Assembly: GCA_963281155.1 (NCBI GenBank)
Contig: CAUJLY010000005.1
Span: 124,001 to 188,000 of the forward strand
Direction: 5' to 3'
Length of the DNA stretch: 64,000 nt
From: Rhabditophanes sp. KR3021
Taxonomy: Eukaryota; Nematoda; Chromadorea; Rhabditida; Alloionematidae
This document shows positions 1 to 13,000 of this stretch, one piece after another. The notes below the pieces were generated by a model. It was not told where the DNA came from. It worked only from the letters and a program-made list of their open reading frames with translations, and ran no database searches. Numbering within the stretch: the stretch's first letter is position 1; every line of letters begins with the position of its first letter. A program made the translations under genes and the position numbers.

Positions 1-1802
1 AAGCCATCTTCTCACACTTTTACCAAAAAGCGTTTCAATACCAATATTTAGTCTATATTCGATTGACGACATTTGGATGATGGTATTTTTAATGGGTCTT
101 TTCGTTTAACAATACACATCTAACTAAACACAATCATTACCAATTTACCCCCAAAAAGTGTGCCGATCATCTTGTGTTGTCATTAACGTTTTTTATCAAT
201 ATTAATTAGTACTAATTTAACCGTCACACCCTACTATTTTTTTTCATACAACTATAATTAATGATCCTTTCAAATCAAATAAAAACTTTTCTCAACAACA
301 TCTATCACTTTATTCTCTTTTATCACAATAACATACATTAGTAGAAATGTTTGTATGGACACATTTAGTATGGAAACATTTAATAAAACCGTTTAGCATG
401 GAAACACTCGGTATGGAGTGTTGTGTTACTACCAACTACAACATACCTTTGCTTATGCATTTGTGTACATTAAAAAGATAAAATCTGTAAAAAACTTAAT
501 TCACCCTACATTCCGTAAAAGCCTTTTTCTAAACTTGATACCACAATTCATCTAAAGACACTGCATAAATCCACATAACATCACACTAGATTATATTTGT
601 CCGGCTTATATTTCAAAGAAAAAGTCATTAAAGACGTTTAAGATATGTAGTAGCTTTACGTACCAAAAAATCACCCCAAACCATTTATTATACTAAATAA
701 ATTTATTTTTTTTATGTGGCCACTCATTTATATATTCAAACCCATTATATGTTAATTGAATCGCTTTTTATTGAAGCATCACCAAAAACTTCCGCCACCA
801 ATTGTCTGTACCATTCATTTTGGCGTCCTCGTCCAGGCTTCTACTAGCTTTTCGAGCCAACTTTGTAAAAAAGGAGAGAAGTTGTTTTGGATGGTGGTCC
901 ATTAGTTGTCAAAAATCATTATAATCCTATTTTGACCCTCATCATCTGCTCCGCCACAATAAGCTTTTCACCAGATTAAGAGGTATCAAGTGGTGACATT
1001 AAAAATATAATTTTATTATATTTCACTTTAATAAAAGTGGTATCAACCTTTTTTAACTGTCCACTGGTGGCGTCTATTATTTTTTAGTATATTTACATAA
1101 CTGTAAAGTGTAGTATCATCTTTGATTATATAATATAATAAAAATCATAATAAAAAGCCATTTGTTGGTAGGTAAAGAGAGGAAGACGCGATGACTGCGA
1201 GTTTTGTCCTCATCTGTCATTAATAAACGTTCTGATGCATATTTAACTTAAATTTTAAAAGAGATACATTTATTCGTAACAGGATTTTAATCTACCTACA
1301 AACGTCCCCTACATATCCTCTTATCATTTTTCCTTAACATGTGTTAGTTGCATTCCGATATATGTATATACTACTTCAGATTCAGTCATCAACCAATACA
1401 TTTATACCACACACTCCTTTATCTTTGTGGTTTGGTAATAAATAAATCCTGATGATAGATGCAGGAAGTTAGTGTGGCGGGACGGCTTAGGTGTCAGATG
1501 TTGACATTATCTATTACATATACACACACATAACATTCAGACTTCAATTTGTTAAACTAATTTCTGTCCAAATTAATGATCATTTACTTTGATTTAAGGT
1601 CATCAACGAGTCTCCTCCTCTCCAACACAAGCCTTACACACAAACTGTCTTTTTAAACATCAAGAAGTCGGTTACGCCTCCAGATTTGGAAGTATTTAAT
1701 AATAATAACAACTATATTTCTTCTTCCATCATCCACCAAATTCCACCGCCACCACCCTCACCCATCTGTAATAATAAAGGTACCGAAACACCACTCGCCA
1801 AC
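1..1802. other. Non-coding upstream region
   Basis: AT-rich DNA with no supportable gene. It holds a short imperfect tandem repeat near 350-417 and pyrimidine-rich stretches ahead of the Rho GEF gene. The reading frame of the first GEF exon is open back to 1656 but has no ATG before 1803. A possible splice acceptor (CCTCCAG) ends at 1683, so part of 1684-1802 may be coding if an upstream exon exists. Confidence 0.5.
350..417. repeat. Imperfect short tandem repeat (GTATGGAAACA-like)
   Basis: Four loosely spaced copies of a GTATGGA/GCATGGA core, each followed by a short A/C-rich tail (TTTGTATGGACACA, TTTAGTATGGAAACA, TTTAGCATGGAAACA, CGGTATGGAGT). It may be a simple local duplication; no function is implied. 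Confidence 0.5.
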
Positions 1803-3550
1803 ATGCGCATGCTAAGGAGACGGGTCAATGGGTCCTCTTCGACGAGAGTCAATGTGGGGCGGGATGAGTCTGTGGGAGCTTTGAATAGGATCAAGGTCCA
1901 AGTCACGTCTCCTATTACTATTAACACGGATGAAGAAGGTGGCACTGATGGTGGGTTGTTGAGAAGCCACACAAGAAAGATAAGGGAAAGGAGATCCAGG
2001 TCACAGCCTTTGTTTCACCAAAATGTTAAGGCTTTGGAGAGTGAAAATGAAGGTGGGTCATTGAAGTATGTATTGGTTTGCCTAATAATTGTCATTTAGA
2101 TGAAAATCACCCTCAAAGTTCACACCTCTCCCGAGTCATCAGACATTCAATTGACTCAGAAGGGTACGGCTCCGGCAAAGATGGCACTTACTCCAGCAAC
2201 TCGATCCACTCCAACAATTCCGTCCGTACCACCTCAACAGTGTCTTCTGGCATCGTGGACGATGCTTGTTTGATGCAAGCTGAAGCAGTATGGGACCATG
2301 TACCTACTTTGGCCGAAGAATTGCCTTTCGTAGTGGGAGACTTGGTGACTGTCATCGACTCCAACCCCACCTGCCCTAAGTATAATGGTTTTTGGTATGG
2401 GATGGCGAAAGATGTGACGGGGTGGTTTCCTAGCAGTTATGTCAGAGTCAAGAGTGGCTCGGAATGTCTGAAGTATATAGATTATGGCGGAGAGCAGGAT
2501 GACTTCCCCCAAGCCATGAGATACCAAAGACGCAAAATTATAGAGGAATTACTGAAGACAGAAAAAGATTACGTCAGACTGCTGCAAAACATCGTGTTTG
2601 GGTATGTTGACCAGTGCCGTAGAAGGTGTGAAATGTTCTCGCGTGAAAGAATAGCAAAAGTATTTGGAAATATAGAGCATATTTGCCTTCTGCATTGCAA
2701 ATTATTGAAGGAACTGGAGTCTTGTATCGACCACAAACAACCTGAAAACTCCTGTATATCAAAGGCTTTCCTGATTAATTGGCGGAATTTTACCATCTAC
2801 TCCGAGTATTGCAATAATAGGCCTGTTAGTTGTGCGGAGCTGTTGATTCTTCAACAAACTAATCAGTACCACCAGTTCTTTGAGGCTTGTAGATTGTTAA
2901 GAGGAATGACGAATCTGCCATTGGAGGGCTTTTTGCTGACACCTGTCCAAAAGATATGTAGATATCCATTGCAGTTGCTTGAACTCCTCAAAAGTACTCC
3001 TGCTAGTCACCCGGACAAGCAAAATCTGGAACAAGCATATAACTCAATGCGCAGTGTAACTATTCATATCAATGACGCCCAAAGACGTATTGATGAAATT
3101 CAAAAAGTCATCACATGGCAAAGGAACGTGATTGGATTCAGAGGTCCAGATTTGATTGAAAACAACCACAGAATCCTTAAGTCCGGGGAAATGCAAGTAC
3201 GTGCCATCACTCACGGAGATGTCAAATGGAACAAAGCAGTGAATGTATTTTTGTTTGACCAAAGCATCGTAATTTGTAAAAAAGATTTGCTGAAAAAGGG
3301 AGCTCTAATCTTCAAAGAAAGGATGTCTATGCAAAATGTAAAAGTTCAAGAACTTCCTGATGCAAAATCAGTAATAGGGTCCAGTCACAAAAACTCAATC
3401 AGCTTAGCAAGCCTAAACAGAGAATACATCTTAACCTGCCCAGACCTTGAAACCAAAAAAGCCTGGCTAGAAGCAGCCAAAGCCAAAATTGAACCTCACC
3501 CACCCAATGAAACAGAACGAAGATTAGCCTTGATTTCTTTAGTTTATTAA
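1803..3550 (+). CDS. SH3-DH-PH Rho guanine nucleotide exchange factor (Asef/collybistin type)
   Basis: Predicted to activate Rho-family GTPases at the membrane. Exons are 1803-2052 and 2100-3550; the 47-nt intron has a GTGGGT donor, the only GT that keeps frame. The model gives 566 residues. An SH3 domain lies at about 141-199 (AEAVWDHV, then GWFPSSYVRV). A DH domain starts at about 226 (RRKIIEELLKTEKDYVRLL) and includes FLLTPVQKICRYPLQLLELL. A PH domain follows from about 424, ending with a helix containing KKAWLEAAKAKIE. SH3-DH-PH order and the AVWDHV start of the SH3 match ARHGEF4/SPATA13/ARHGEF9 and fly RhoGEF3. The N-terminus is uncertain: ATG 1803 is the first in frame, but an upstream exon could join at 1684. 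The N-terminal 80 residues are basic and low complexity. Confidence 0.85.
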
Positions 3551-4106
3551 TTACTTTACGGATACACAAAACAAAATACATTCACCCTCCCCCAAAGAAT
3601 GTCCTTTTTTGTATTAATTGCTCAATTTGATTCTTCGGTATTTTTCATAATGATTTCAAAAGACTTTATATTACTTAATATGATTGGTAAATAATACCTA
3701 ATTAACATTCATTCTCATTTATAATTCATGCAAATAAAAAGTTAATTATCTTTTGTATCAAGTTGGTGTTATCTTTTTGTATTAAATGAATATATATGTG
3801 TTATGCTTTTGAATCAAATGAATACATATTTTTTACTGTTTTGTACTATAAACGGATGTCATTTTTGTGTAAATATATCTTTGATAAGAATGTCAAAAAG
3901 GATTCCATCATTTTTATATCAAAAAGTTATTTGCGTTGTGTGTTTGTGATAAAGATTGCATAGGCAAATCTTTTGTACTTTGGAAAGTGATATCTTAAAA
4001 CGAAACATATTGCAGGTATTTTCAACTAACTTCTTACCAACAAGGATCCTATTGTTGGGTCACTTTTTATTGTATTTAACTGTAAATTATTAGTATCTAA
4101 CTATTC

Positions 4107-4546
4107 ATGAGTCATCCAGAAGACAATGTCACTAAAAGTAAAATTGGTCCAGAGGAAGATGGATCGTTTAGTGATTATGATGTTAGAACACTAACTCTAC
4201 TCGTCAAAAACACTCCTTTGATTTATGATAAAACCAATTTAAATTACTCCACCACATCGTATAAGAAACGAGCCTGGCAGGAAATGGTGACATTGTTTGG
4301 CAACACCAAAGGGGTCTACAATTACATTGGCATCTTTCAGATACGGACCTCAAATTTAAGTTTAATCTTTTGAAAGATTCGTATACACGAATTGGGAGAG
4401 AACGAGCTAGAGTGGTGCGGGCTGTGAGTGGATGGGAGTTTTATGAAGACTTGGCGTGGATAGAAGGGCATTTTGGGAATTCTAGGTCTGATGTTAGTCG
4501 GTGCAGTTCAGATAAGACTGCGGAAAATGGGCTTTTCTCGATTTAG
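4107..4546 (+). CDS. MADF-domain protein, apparent -1 frameshift
   Basis: Starts at ATG 4107. The first frame encodes LVKNTPLIYDKTNL and KKRAWQEMVTLFG, the first two helices of a MADF (Myb/SANT-like) DNA-binding domain. The third helix (DLKFKFNLLKDSYTRI, aligning with the usual DCKxRWKNLRDTY) lies one frame away, ending at TAG 4544-4546. The switch occurs close to GGGG at 4311-4314. A 47-nt intron (4315-4361) would also restore frame but has a weak donor and would delete the conserved DLKFK. I favour a missing base or a true mutation. MADF proteins are usually transcription factors. More coding sequence may follow by splicing into 4623-4930. Confidence 0.6.
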
Positions 4547-4622
4547 TAATGTTTACAAAGATGTGGGGAAAAGTTGGACAAAAATGGAGTTGGGGAGGTA
4601 GGACAGTTTCCGAAATCATAAG

Positions 4623-4930
4623 AGGAAACAATTGCAAAAGATAGTGTTAGCAATATAGAATCGATGCAGACTGGACAAATCATAATTTCAGCTGATGAAA
4701 AGATCCAATGTCCAAGATTGAGGAACAAAACAACTAAACGCTTAACCAAAAGAGGGAATAATTGTTTAAGAAATGGTGGTGAATCATGTAATAGCAAAAC
4801 GGAAAGAATAAATCACATTAAAATTGCCAATGCTTCTCGACCATGTCAAAAGAGGCAAACAAACTGGTCAAATTATCAAGCTTCTGACCCAAAACTTAAA
4901 TCTTGTAAAAGTATTAGCGACAACAATTGA
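4623..4930 (+). CDS. Possible C-terminal exon of the MADF gene
   Basis: An open frame ending at TGA 4928-4930, preceded by an AG acceptor at 4621-4622 and in the same frame as the end of the MADF exon. The encoded peptide is lysine- and asparagine-rich with no recognised domain, as is typical of tails of small nematode MADF proteins. A donor GTCGGT near 4497 would connect it in frame, but the signal is weak. It could also be non-coding 3' sequence. Confidence 0.3.
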
Positions 4931-6164
4931 CGCTCTGGAAATGATTTATTAGGAAAGCAATCAAAAATAGACTTAGAAGCAAATTAAAAAGTACCTAAAT
5001 AATAAATCACTACCAGTTTCCTTTATATTTTAATTTAATCAAATATCTAATACACGCACCCTTATTTAATAACAAACATCTGAGTTAATCTAATCAATTC
5101 CGATGATTTCGTAAGTTCAATCAAATCAAATTTATTTCCAATTAGACAATCACATAATAAACCTTTTGATGCTTAAATGAAGCAGTACGACCAAATGGTG
5201 GACTCATTTCAAAAGAATGCCAAGTAAAATATTCAGTCTTTTGTTTTTACTTTAGTAATGATCTGATAGTTAGTATAGGTCTCTTGATAGAGATGGACAT
5301 ACTTGGTACTTTCTAAGCCATTAAATGCTTGAGTAAATGAGATTGAATAATTGGAGGGTGGTTCATTGCATTTCAATGATGTCGATACAACAAAATGTAG
5401 AAAAGATAAAAATAAAACTGATTTCTATAAAGGATGCAACTTCGAATGAGCATTTAATACAAACTTGGTTAATATTGGAATTATTTTGTAAGTTACATCG
5501 AAGATTATGATGGACATATAAGAAGTTTGAGTGTTACTTGATGTTGCTTCGTAATATTCTTTTAAAAGTCATAAATGTCTTAAAGCATCTTTTTAACTAC
5601 TTATTCCATGAACAGGTAACGAGGGTCCATCATACCCAATGATAGCGCCAACTTTGTGAAAGAGGCCAATGAAGGATTTACATTTGAAAACTACTTTTAA
5701 TTATTACTTCTTTTGTGTAAAAACTAGGTATGCTAAATGATATTTATAAGAAAAGGCAAAATAATAATTTATTTTTGAAAGTATTAAACTTAAAAATAAA
5801 TTAGATGTGTCACTTTTTTTGTTATAGTATTATTAAGTGATGTAATTGGTGTTTGTGTTTGCAAGCAAATAAGGATATTTTAAATGTTTAATTTGCCACT
5901 TGTTAATACTAACATATATTAAAAGTGAAGTAATTTTTGCCTAAACAAAAAGCCATGGACAGTTATTCAATGAAATGAGTGATCAAGTTACTTTGGAATT
6001 CCTCATTTCCTTACAATTAACTTTTTCTTTCTTTTTAAGTGACATCAAGTAGATTGGTTGCGTTTGTTTTAATAAATAAAGTGAACTTTAGAAACAAACA
6101 AAAATAATGAACAAATTTATTTTAATACAAAACGAAAACATAAATATTTTTATCATCTCTCATC
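4931..6164. other. Intergenic region, no gene seen
   Basis: AT-rich sequence between the convergent MADF and chloride-channel genes. I see no coding stretch, RNA gene or transposon motif. Confidence 0.6.
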
Positions 6165-8319
6165 TTATTTAACAGTTGTCGGCAAATTTTGAGCTTCGTA
6201 TTTTGTGTAACTAGTCCAGTAAATTATATTGAAAAGACCTATAAACAAATGAAAATGAATCAATTGTGACATTACTTACAAAACATAAAGGGAAATGAAA
6301 ATCTGGACAAGTAGTCAGCCTTTTTCGCAGGATCTGATATGTCTAATTTTCTGGCTAGCCAATTAATAGGAGCAAATCTCTTCAAGATAACAATGACTTT
6401 TCCTAGAGTGGAGCGGTTTCTTTGTGAATGTCCGTCTAGCATCATCACTACTTCATTTTCACATTGGCCTTGGTAAGGCATTGGAATGGGAGTTGCGTTG
6501 TTGTTTTGTTTTACCCATACATCTGAATCATCTCTTTCATTACATAGTTGGAAACTTTGAGGACCTCGGTAATTTAGATCTTGAACCATATTTGGAATAC
6601 ACAAACTGGCTGTTGTATCTACATAAGCGTGTGGATGTTGTGATCCTTGATTCGAGTTTTGTTGTACTATTGGAGATTTGAATTTCAGCAAAGTATTTTT
6701 ATTTTTCTCACTTGGAATGTCTACAAAAATATTTTAAATTTTATTTATCAAACACTTACTCCTATAAAAGTTTCTTGATGACACATACGTTACCCAGGCA
6801 AATTCTAGCAATGCTCCAAAGATAAATACAAGACATGCTGCAAAGTGATGTTTAAATGTTATTCCTCAACTCACTTACTATTTATCCAAACATCAACAGC
6901 TTTCGTATATGAAACAGGTGGTCTAAAAATAATCATCTTTCTCCCCAATATTTTTAACTTACAATTTTTGATTTAAACCTAAAATACATTTATATTGACT
7001 AAATTAATTAAACAAACTAACCTGCTGCCATAGTTACAATGGACAAGAGTGTTGTGATGCCAATACTGACTCTGGCAGGAACACTAAAACAAATTGAAAT
7101 ATGATATTCATTGAAACGTACGCATTTTTGTCTAGCCAGAAACTAATCCAGGACACTATCACTAACATGCTACAGGGAATATATAGCTGTAGGAGGTAGT
7201 AGGAAAGCTGGCGTCTGAAGGTTAATATGGTTCTTAAGCACGAATAGACACCTAAATAACAAAATGAAGTGATTTAATAAGATAAAGTTACCAGTATTAG
7301 TATTACTCGTACAATATTCCGTCGACACATTAGTTAATTGAAAAGAAGGCAAAGAAGATTCAAGGCCAGCTTTCAATTGAATTGGGTTGTCTATCCTCCA
7401 GATGTAGGTGATGTCGGTGTCTGTGTATGCATATGAAGCCAAGTCTATCAAGCAAGATTGCACATCCATAGGATAATACTGCAATTGCATTGGACAACTC
7501 AGTACTAGTGAAATTCTCACTGAATATAGAATTTTACCATGTTTGTGGACTCGGAGCATCACATTTGGAGTATCAATGTCGTGTTTGTGTCCTTCTTTTT
7601 CGTTCTCAAAACAAATTCATTATTACAAAGCAAATTTTTAAATAATATTTTTATCCCATAACTTGGTTAACAGCTTACAAATATTTTTTATAATTTTAAT
7701 TATGGCTCTTTTGGGTATCCTTAAATAATTCCAAGAATATTTAAAATTTAGTACTAAGAGAATTTATTGTAACAATTACTGAACTTTATTTAAGCTCCCC
7801 TTCCATTTGTGAATACCGAAGCTTTTAACTTAAATATCCATTTATTTGGATTAAACTAACTTGTATGAATGAATCCGGAGACCAGATACGAGTGCCGGTC
7901 GGAAGAACAATGAAATCTGGCTTTCCATCATTCGGCAACCCGTATGCCAATCTCCCATCAATCCATTCTTCACGAAAAGTTAACTGCACCGAATACTGCA
8001 TATTTACATCGTCTATCTTCGAAATAGAACGTATCATCATGTTGACTTCCACAATAACGGGCCCGTGATTTCCAGGCAGCGACAAATTAGTTCCTGGTGG
8101 TCGTACTCGCCAATCATATCTATCATTCGCCAGGAGTGAATTTATAATATCTGTATTTGATTCGGCCTTGGGTCCTTTTCTAAAATAATGATGTTTAGTC
8201 TCAAACTCCACAAATCCTCATTAACTATCCATCTTTAGGATAAAAGAATTTTTATTATTATACCTAATTATTAATGAGAATATCAGAAGAACAAAGTAGA
8301 ATTGCTTAAAGTAGTCCAT
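6165..8319 (-). CDS. Glutamate-gated chloride channel subunit (Cys-loop receptor)
   Basis: Pentameric ligand-gated anion channel subunit of neuron or muscle membrane. Ten exons in transcript order: 8319-8264, 8179-7861, 7604-7292, 7251-7122, 7083-7022, 6978-6963, 6922-6879, 6837-6760, 6720-6280, 6238-6165; 510 residues, all junctions in phase. Features in order: signal peptide (1-18), [20 protein letters not shown] loop, Cys-loop [15 protein letters not shown], second cysteine pair EYC...TGVYSC typical of GluCl/glycine receptors, M1 ([17 protein letters not shown]), M2 beginning [13 protein letters not shown] (PAR motif = anion selective), M3 with [10 protein letters not shown], a long M3-M4 loop and M4 (FNIIYWTSY). 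The M3 glycine matches the position that permits ivermectin binding in GluCl channels. The sequence is closest in my memory to avr-14/avr-15/glc subunits, but I cannot assign orthology. Confidence 0.88.
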
Positions 8320-9541
8320 GCCAATAACAACAGCTGCCTAAATAATTCACCTTTGTATTATTTTGAGGAAGGAGTAAATATATTATTGGCTTATGTAGTA
8401 TTAATACTTCGAATATATCTGAAACTGTACACCGAATCTGTCACTACAAATAAATACGTCAACTAATTGGAAAAGATAGTTTTGGAGTGTGTATGTGTGT
8501 AAGAGTCTTTAATAATACAGATATTTATGTGTAGATATTGTATATATAAGGAAAGATGATGGCTATATATAAAGAGGTGGGAAAATACTGCCTTACAATC
8601 TTAACTAACTTTTTATTCTGACTACCCACAAATAATGACTCCTCAAAAGAGTACCACCATTTTTGGTAATGATGGTAATTTTTAGGCTCTCATCAAAAAG
8701 TAACATTTAACCACACCACATATCATTAACTTAATTTTGATGATAACCGTACCCAAGAGTAAATAACTAATTCAAATATCAGAGCCTACAAATTGTTCCA
8801 AAATAAAAACAAATGCCTCCAAAATTATAATAGCTATCATTTTTGGTATATTTAAAATGAATTGTCTGTTTAAATGGATGTATAAACCAAATTAGGCAGC
8901 TTCCAAATAAAAAGAATTGTGTTTAATTAGGTATCTTAAAGTACACTAAAACTAAATAAATACATATTGAATACATAAAAAGATGCTCCAATTTAAAGTT
9001 CGTACTATTGGTGGCTTTTAGTTTGGTTCTGTTTGTCATCATCATTATGCAGTGGCATTTGATTAAATTTGTCTCAAACTAAGAATTGGCGGTAATTGCC
9101 ATTAAATGGAAGGAACATGGCCAAGTTTGGGCAAGTTAAATCATTTTTACTTTCAAACATTAACCTCTTATATAGATACAAGAATATACCTCATTGAACA
9201 AACATAGGTACTTCTTTCAAGCAACTAAAGAATATTTGAGACATTTCCTAAAATGTAACAATCCATCAATCACAACATTAAAAAGAGTTATTTCCAAATC
9301 TAATATCCTTATCCTTTGATTGAAAGTAACAAAATATGCAGTGTATTTATTTATACAGAGGGAGAATAAATTAAAAGATATATATTTATAGGGAGCTTTT
9401 TGTCTAATTCAGTAATAAGAGAATAAAGAGGCCCTTGTTTGTTATGAATAAATTAGGAACCTAAATAATTCAAAATGTTTTTATGATGGGAACAGAAAGA
9501 TAAATTTTCCCAAGGCAAGTGTTTCATTTTTTGATATCAAC
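8320..9541. other. Intergenic region, no gene seen
   Basis: AT-rich sequence upstream of the channel gene. It probably contains the channel promoter; no individual element can be supported. Confidence 0.5.
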
Positions 9542-10018
9542 TTACTTATTGTTGCTTTTTGGAGAGGTAGGTGAGGAGGGAGGAAGGGTTGAAACTTTTG
9601 AGGAATCTTCTTCGGGCTCATATTCCTCTACCCAGACGTCTTCGTACTCTGCCTCTTCTACCTCATCGTCTTCTTTCTAAAGGGAAAGGAGTTTAAAAAG
9701 ATATTATTTAATTGTTCCGTACCTCATTAGTAAGTTCTTGTTTACTGTCTTCTTCGAGGCTGCCCTTTCCATATGGATCTAATCCCTTGGATTTGGCATA
9801 GGTTCCAGTACTTATCAAATTAGCTCCTGTTCCAAATGCATTTTGGCTTAGAAAGGCATGTGGCATCTGCTTGTGTTTATTTTTCATTCTCGTAGCACTA
9901 TTCTTGGCGCAATGGACCAATCTAAAACATTAATTAATATCAAGATCCTCAAAACTTACCTCATACTTATTAAAATGAAGTAAAAAAAGAGAAGGCTTTT
10001 GTTGTTCAAAAATACCAT
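9542..10018 (-). CDS. Small secreted acidic protein, function unknown
   Basis: Three exons in transcript order: 10018-9960, 9921-9723, 9676-9542, giving 130 residues. The N-terminus is a hydrophobic signal peptide (SLLFFYFILISM). The middle contains an NAFGTG...TYAKSKGLDPYGKG segment, and the C-terminal third is strongly acidic (EDDEVEEAEYEDVWVEEYEPEED) before a Ser/Pro tail. Both introns are under 50 nt with good GT-AG signals. No family recognised. The consistent phases and the signal peptide support a real gene. Confidence 0.7.
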
Positions 10019-13000
10019 GATAGCTTTAAAAAAGATTTAAATGTTTGTAGAACCTCACCAAATGCATCTAGTGAATTGTGTTTTGATGAAGAAGATCTAT
10101 AAGACATACACATTATATTTAGTCATAATAATTTACAATAAATAACCACAATTCAATATAGGTCTCTCTCTTCGCCACAAATTCCATAACAAAGCCCATC
10201 ATGTAAAACAAATTGCTAACCAATGATGGCGTACGTATTATATATATTAAATCTCATAACTTGTAAATAAAGCAACAACTATACATTTTTGTTATGAAGA
10301 GGAGACGGTGGTTGACAGGAGATTGGTGATGCCGTGGACGAGTCGTATATTTGAAAAGCTTATCACAATAGATGGCACAGATAAAAATCTGAGGACATGT
10401 TGACAGCACTAAAAAAAATAGAGATACCTAGTAATTTGGGTTGCTTAATAAGGTACTTAAGTTTATATTTATCTCAGATAATGGAGGGAACCTGTGAGTA
10501 GAGGTTTAATTAAGCATCCACCTAACGTATGATTAAACTCTATTTTGAAGGTTGACTAATTACTGAAAGAACAAAAATCTTTTTTATTCACTTTTATTCC
10601 TTTTTAGGATTAGTCTTTTATGTAAAGGACGTAATGATTGTGTAGTTGTAAGTTCTCAAATTAAAGGGGATAGGCAACGGACCATATAAAGTGATAAATT
10701 AAGGATAAATTAAGCCCTATTAAGGGAATCTGATACCAAGTAATAGAACCTCTAAAAAATAGAGACCATTAAAATTGAAATGTAAGCTTAAAATAATGTA
10801 GAAAGTGATGTAGTCAATTTTTCTACAAAAATGCAACAAACGGATATGTATATTATGTAAGTTATTATATAATATCAATTTAACAAGTACTCTTGATCTT
10901 AAGTAAACTTTTACAAGTTATCTTCAAACGAGTAAGTGACAAGGTGCATCGAAGATATGCTATTTTGCTATGAGCACATACATATTACAAAAATAATAAT
11001 AAAAATATATACATACAGAAAGTAAATGAAAAAAAGGGATAATAAAAAGTAATGATGAAAAAGTATGGGGAAATGTTTGGTGGAAAGTGTGATGGAGATG
11101 TTTGATGGAACATTATGATATGAAAGTGGGATGAAAGCGATAATGTAGAGACCACCATTTTGTCCAAATCTCTTTTTAATCAGGATGTGCGTGTATGAAA
11201 ATGAATTTTGGTAGTTAGGGATTGTAATAAAATTAGGAGAAAAAGTGAGATGTAAACTATTTTAAAATACTTAGAGTAAAGTTGTTGAATAAGATGTTCT
11301 CTATCAGACTATTAATTTAATGATTAAATAGTACATTTTAAAACATACTGAATATTGATGTGTTTGAAGAGATTATCTGGATTTGGAAAATTTAAAAAAG
11401 AAGGCGAAATTTCTAAATAAATTTAAAAGGGCATCATAATTCCGACACACACTTTAACAAACATCACATCACTTTAGAAAGGGTAAAATATGGTAATTTT
11501 AGTTTATCCCTAAAATATGATAAAGTAATAAATGGTCAAGATTTTTTGGGACTTCTGCAAAATATAAAGAAGAAGACACGAAGACACTTGATGAATAAAA
11601 AAATTTATCTAAAGCCATCTTATTACAAAAGGCTGTTTAAAATACAATGGCATGTTTATTTAGTGAAGCCTTTGTGTTGTTGAAATAGATAAAGATTATG
11701 AAGCTTAAAATTGGTAGTGAACATTCACGAACAAATTACATATAAAATCTATATAATTAGTAAAATAGCTTCGAAATCCTGCTTATTAATATGAAATTTG
11801 GTGGCATGTAAAAGGCCATTCCAAATGTTCTTAAATTGAGTTACCATTTTTTTTCCTCTTTACCCACCATTCTTTTAAGTATTCAAATGTTGAAATCATT
11901 TGCGGTAAATAAGATACAAGTTGTATGGCATAAATTAAGCCAAATGAATGTTCACTTAGATTGATGAAATGTTTTGGTGTAGAACAATGACGCACGCCAA
12001 TCATGACACAAGCCCATCACAAAAAGCAGACTCTGATTCATTGATCCTTATCTGCATCTTTTAATTCAGTCCAGGCTACATTTTATAATTCAAATTGTAC
12101 CACATTTAGTGATTCACTTTGTGCCACATCTCAGCATTTAATTTGCACCACCACACTTAATGTATGATCAAACTATCTACACTATTTACATTATTCACAT
12201 TATTTACCATATTTTTGAACCTTTTAATCTGCTCTTCAAAATTATTAATTCTCGTAACTTTTTAAGAACTACACTTTATTTGTTATGTTAATAATTATTA
12301 AACAAGTTTAATTATGTGTTAATAATTAAAAATTTGGATGTTGTAGTTTGTGAGAGTATCTTTTTTAGGGATCTCCTTGGGTTTTTTTGTGTTCGAGTGT
12401 GTGATAAAGCTTAAACTAGATCAGGTTTCATCATTCCATTTGTTTGTTCGCTAACAAATTAACACCATCAGCTATTGTGTCGATAGAAGACGTGTCTTTG
12501 GGAAGGCAAAGTGATAGAGAGACCCCTACAACAATGCTTAGTTCAACTTTTGTCCAGTGTACTCAAAATTCTTCTGCCTCATTTCCTGATGATGGAGGCT
12601 GGGAAGGAGAAGACCAACTAGAAAGTAAAATAGAAGAAGAAAGTTGATCATAGTATTAGTCATTAACTTGACTACTGGTGAACAACTGTTCTCAAGTCGC
12701 CTCATTAATCAGAAAGGTCTGTTGGCTGGTTGTGTGATGAGGACGGTGGGGTAGTGTCGGTAGCTGATGAAAATTTGATAGTGAGATTCCAAGCGGTTCG
12801 AAGAAAGCCATTCTGTCAAAAAACACAAAGCCCTGCTGCTTGTCCTCTCTTAACTGCTTCTTCTACTACATCTTCAGTTAAAGAAGTTAAAGAATATATA
12901 TAAGACTCACTGAGTAGTGTTGCAATCATCTACTATTTAAAAGATAAAGACGCCACACCACCAGGCCCCGTTCTATAGATGTCACTGAAGATTTATAAAA

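Noticed and set aside
1712..2796. Several antisense open frames over the Rho GEF gene
   Set aside because: They lie opposite well-defined SH3 and DH coding sequence, lack splice structure and show no domain.
12444..12650. Open frame of 67 codons
   Set aside because: It begins with TTG, has no early ATG and no domain. Kept only as a possible non-coding or alternative 5' exon.
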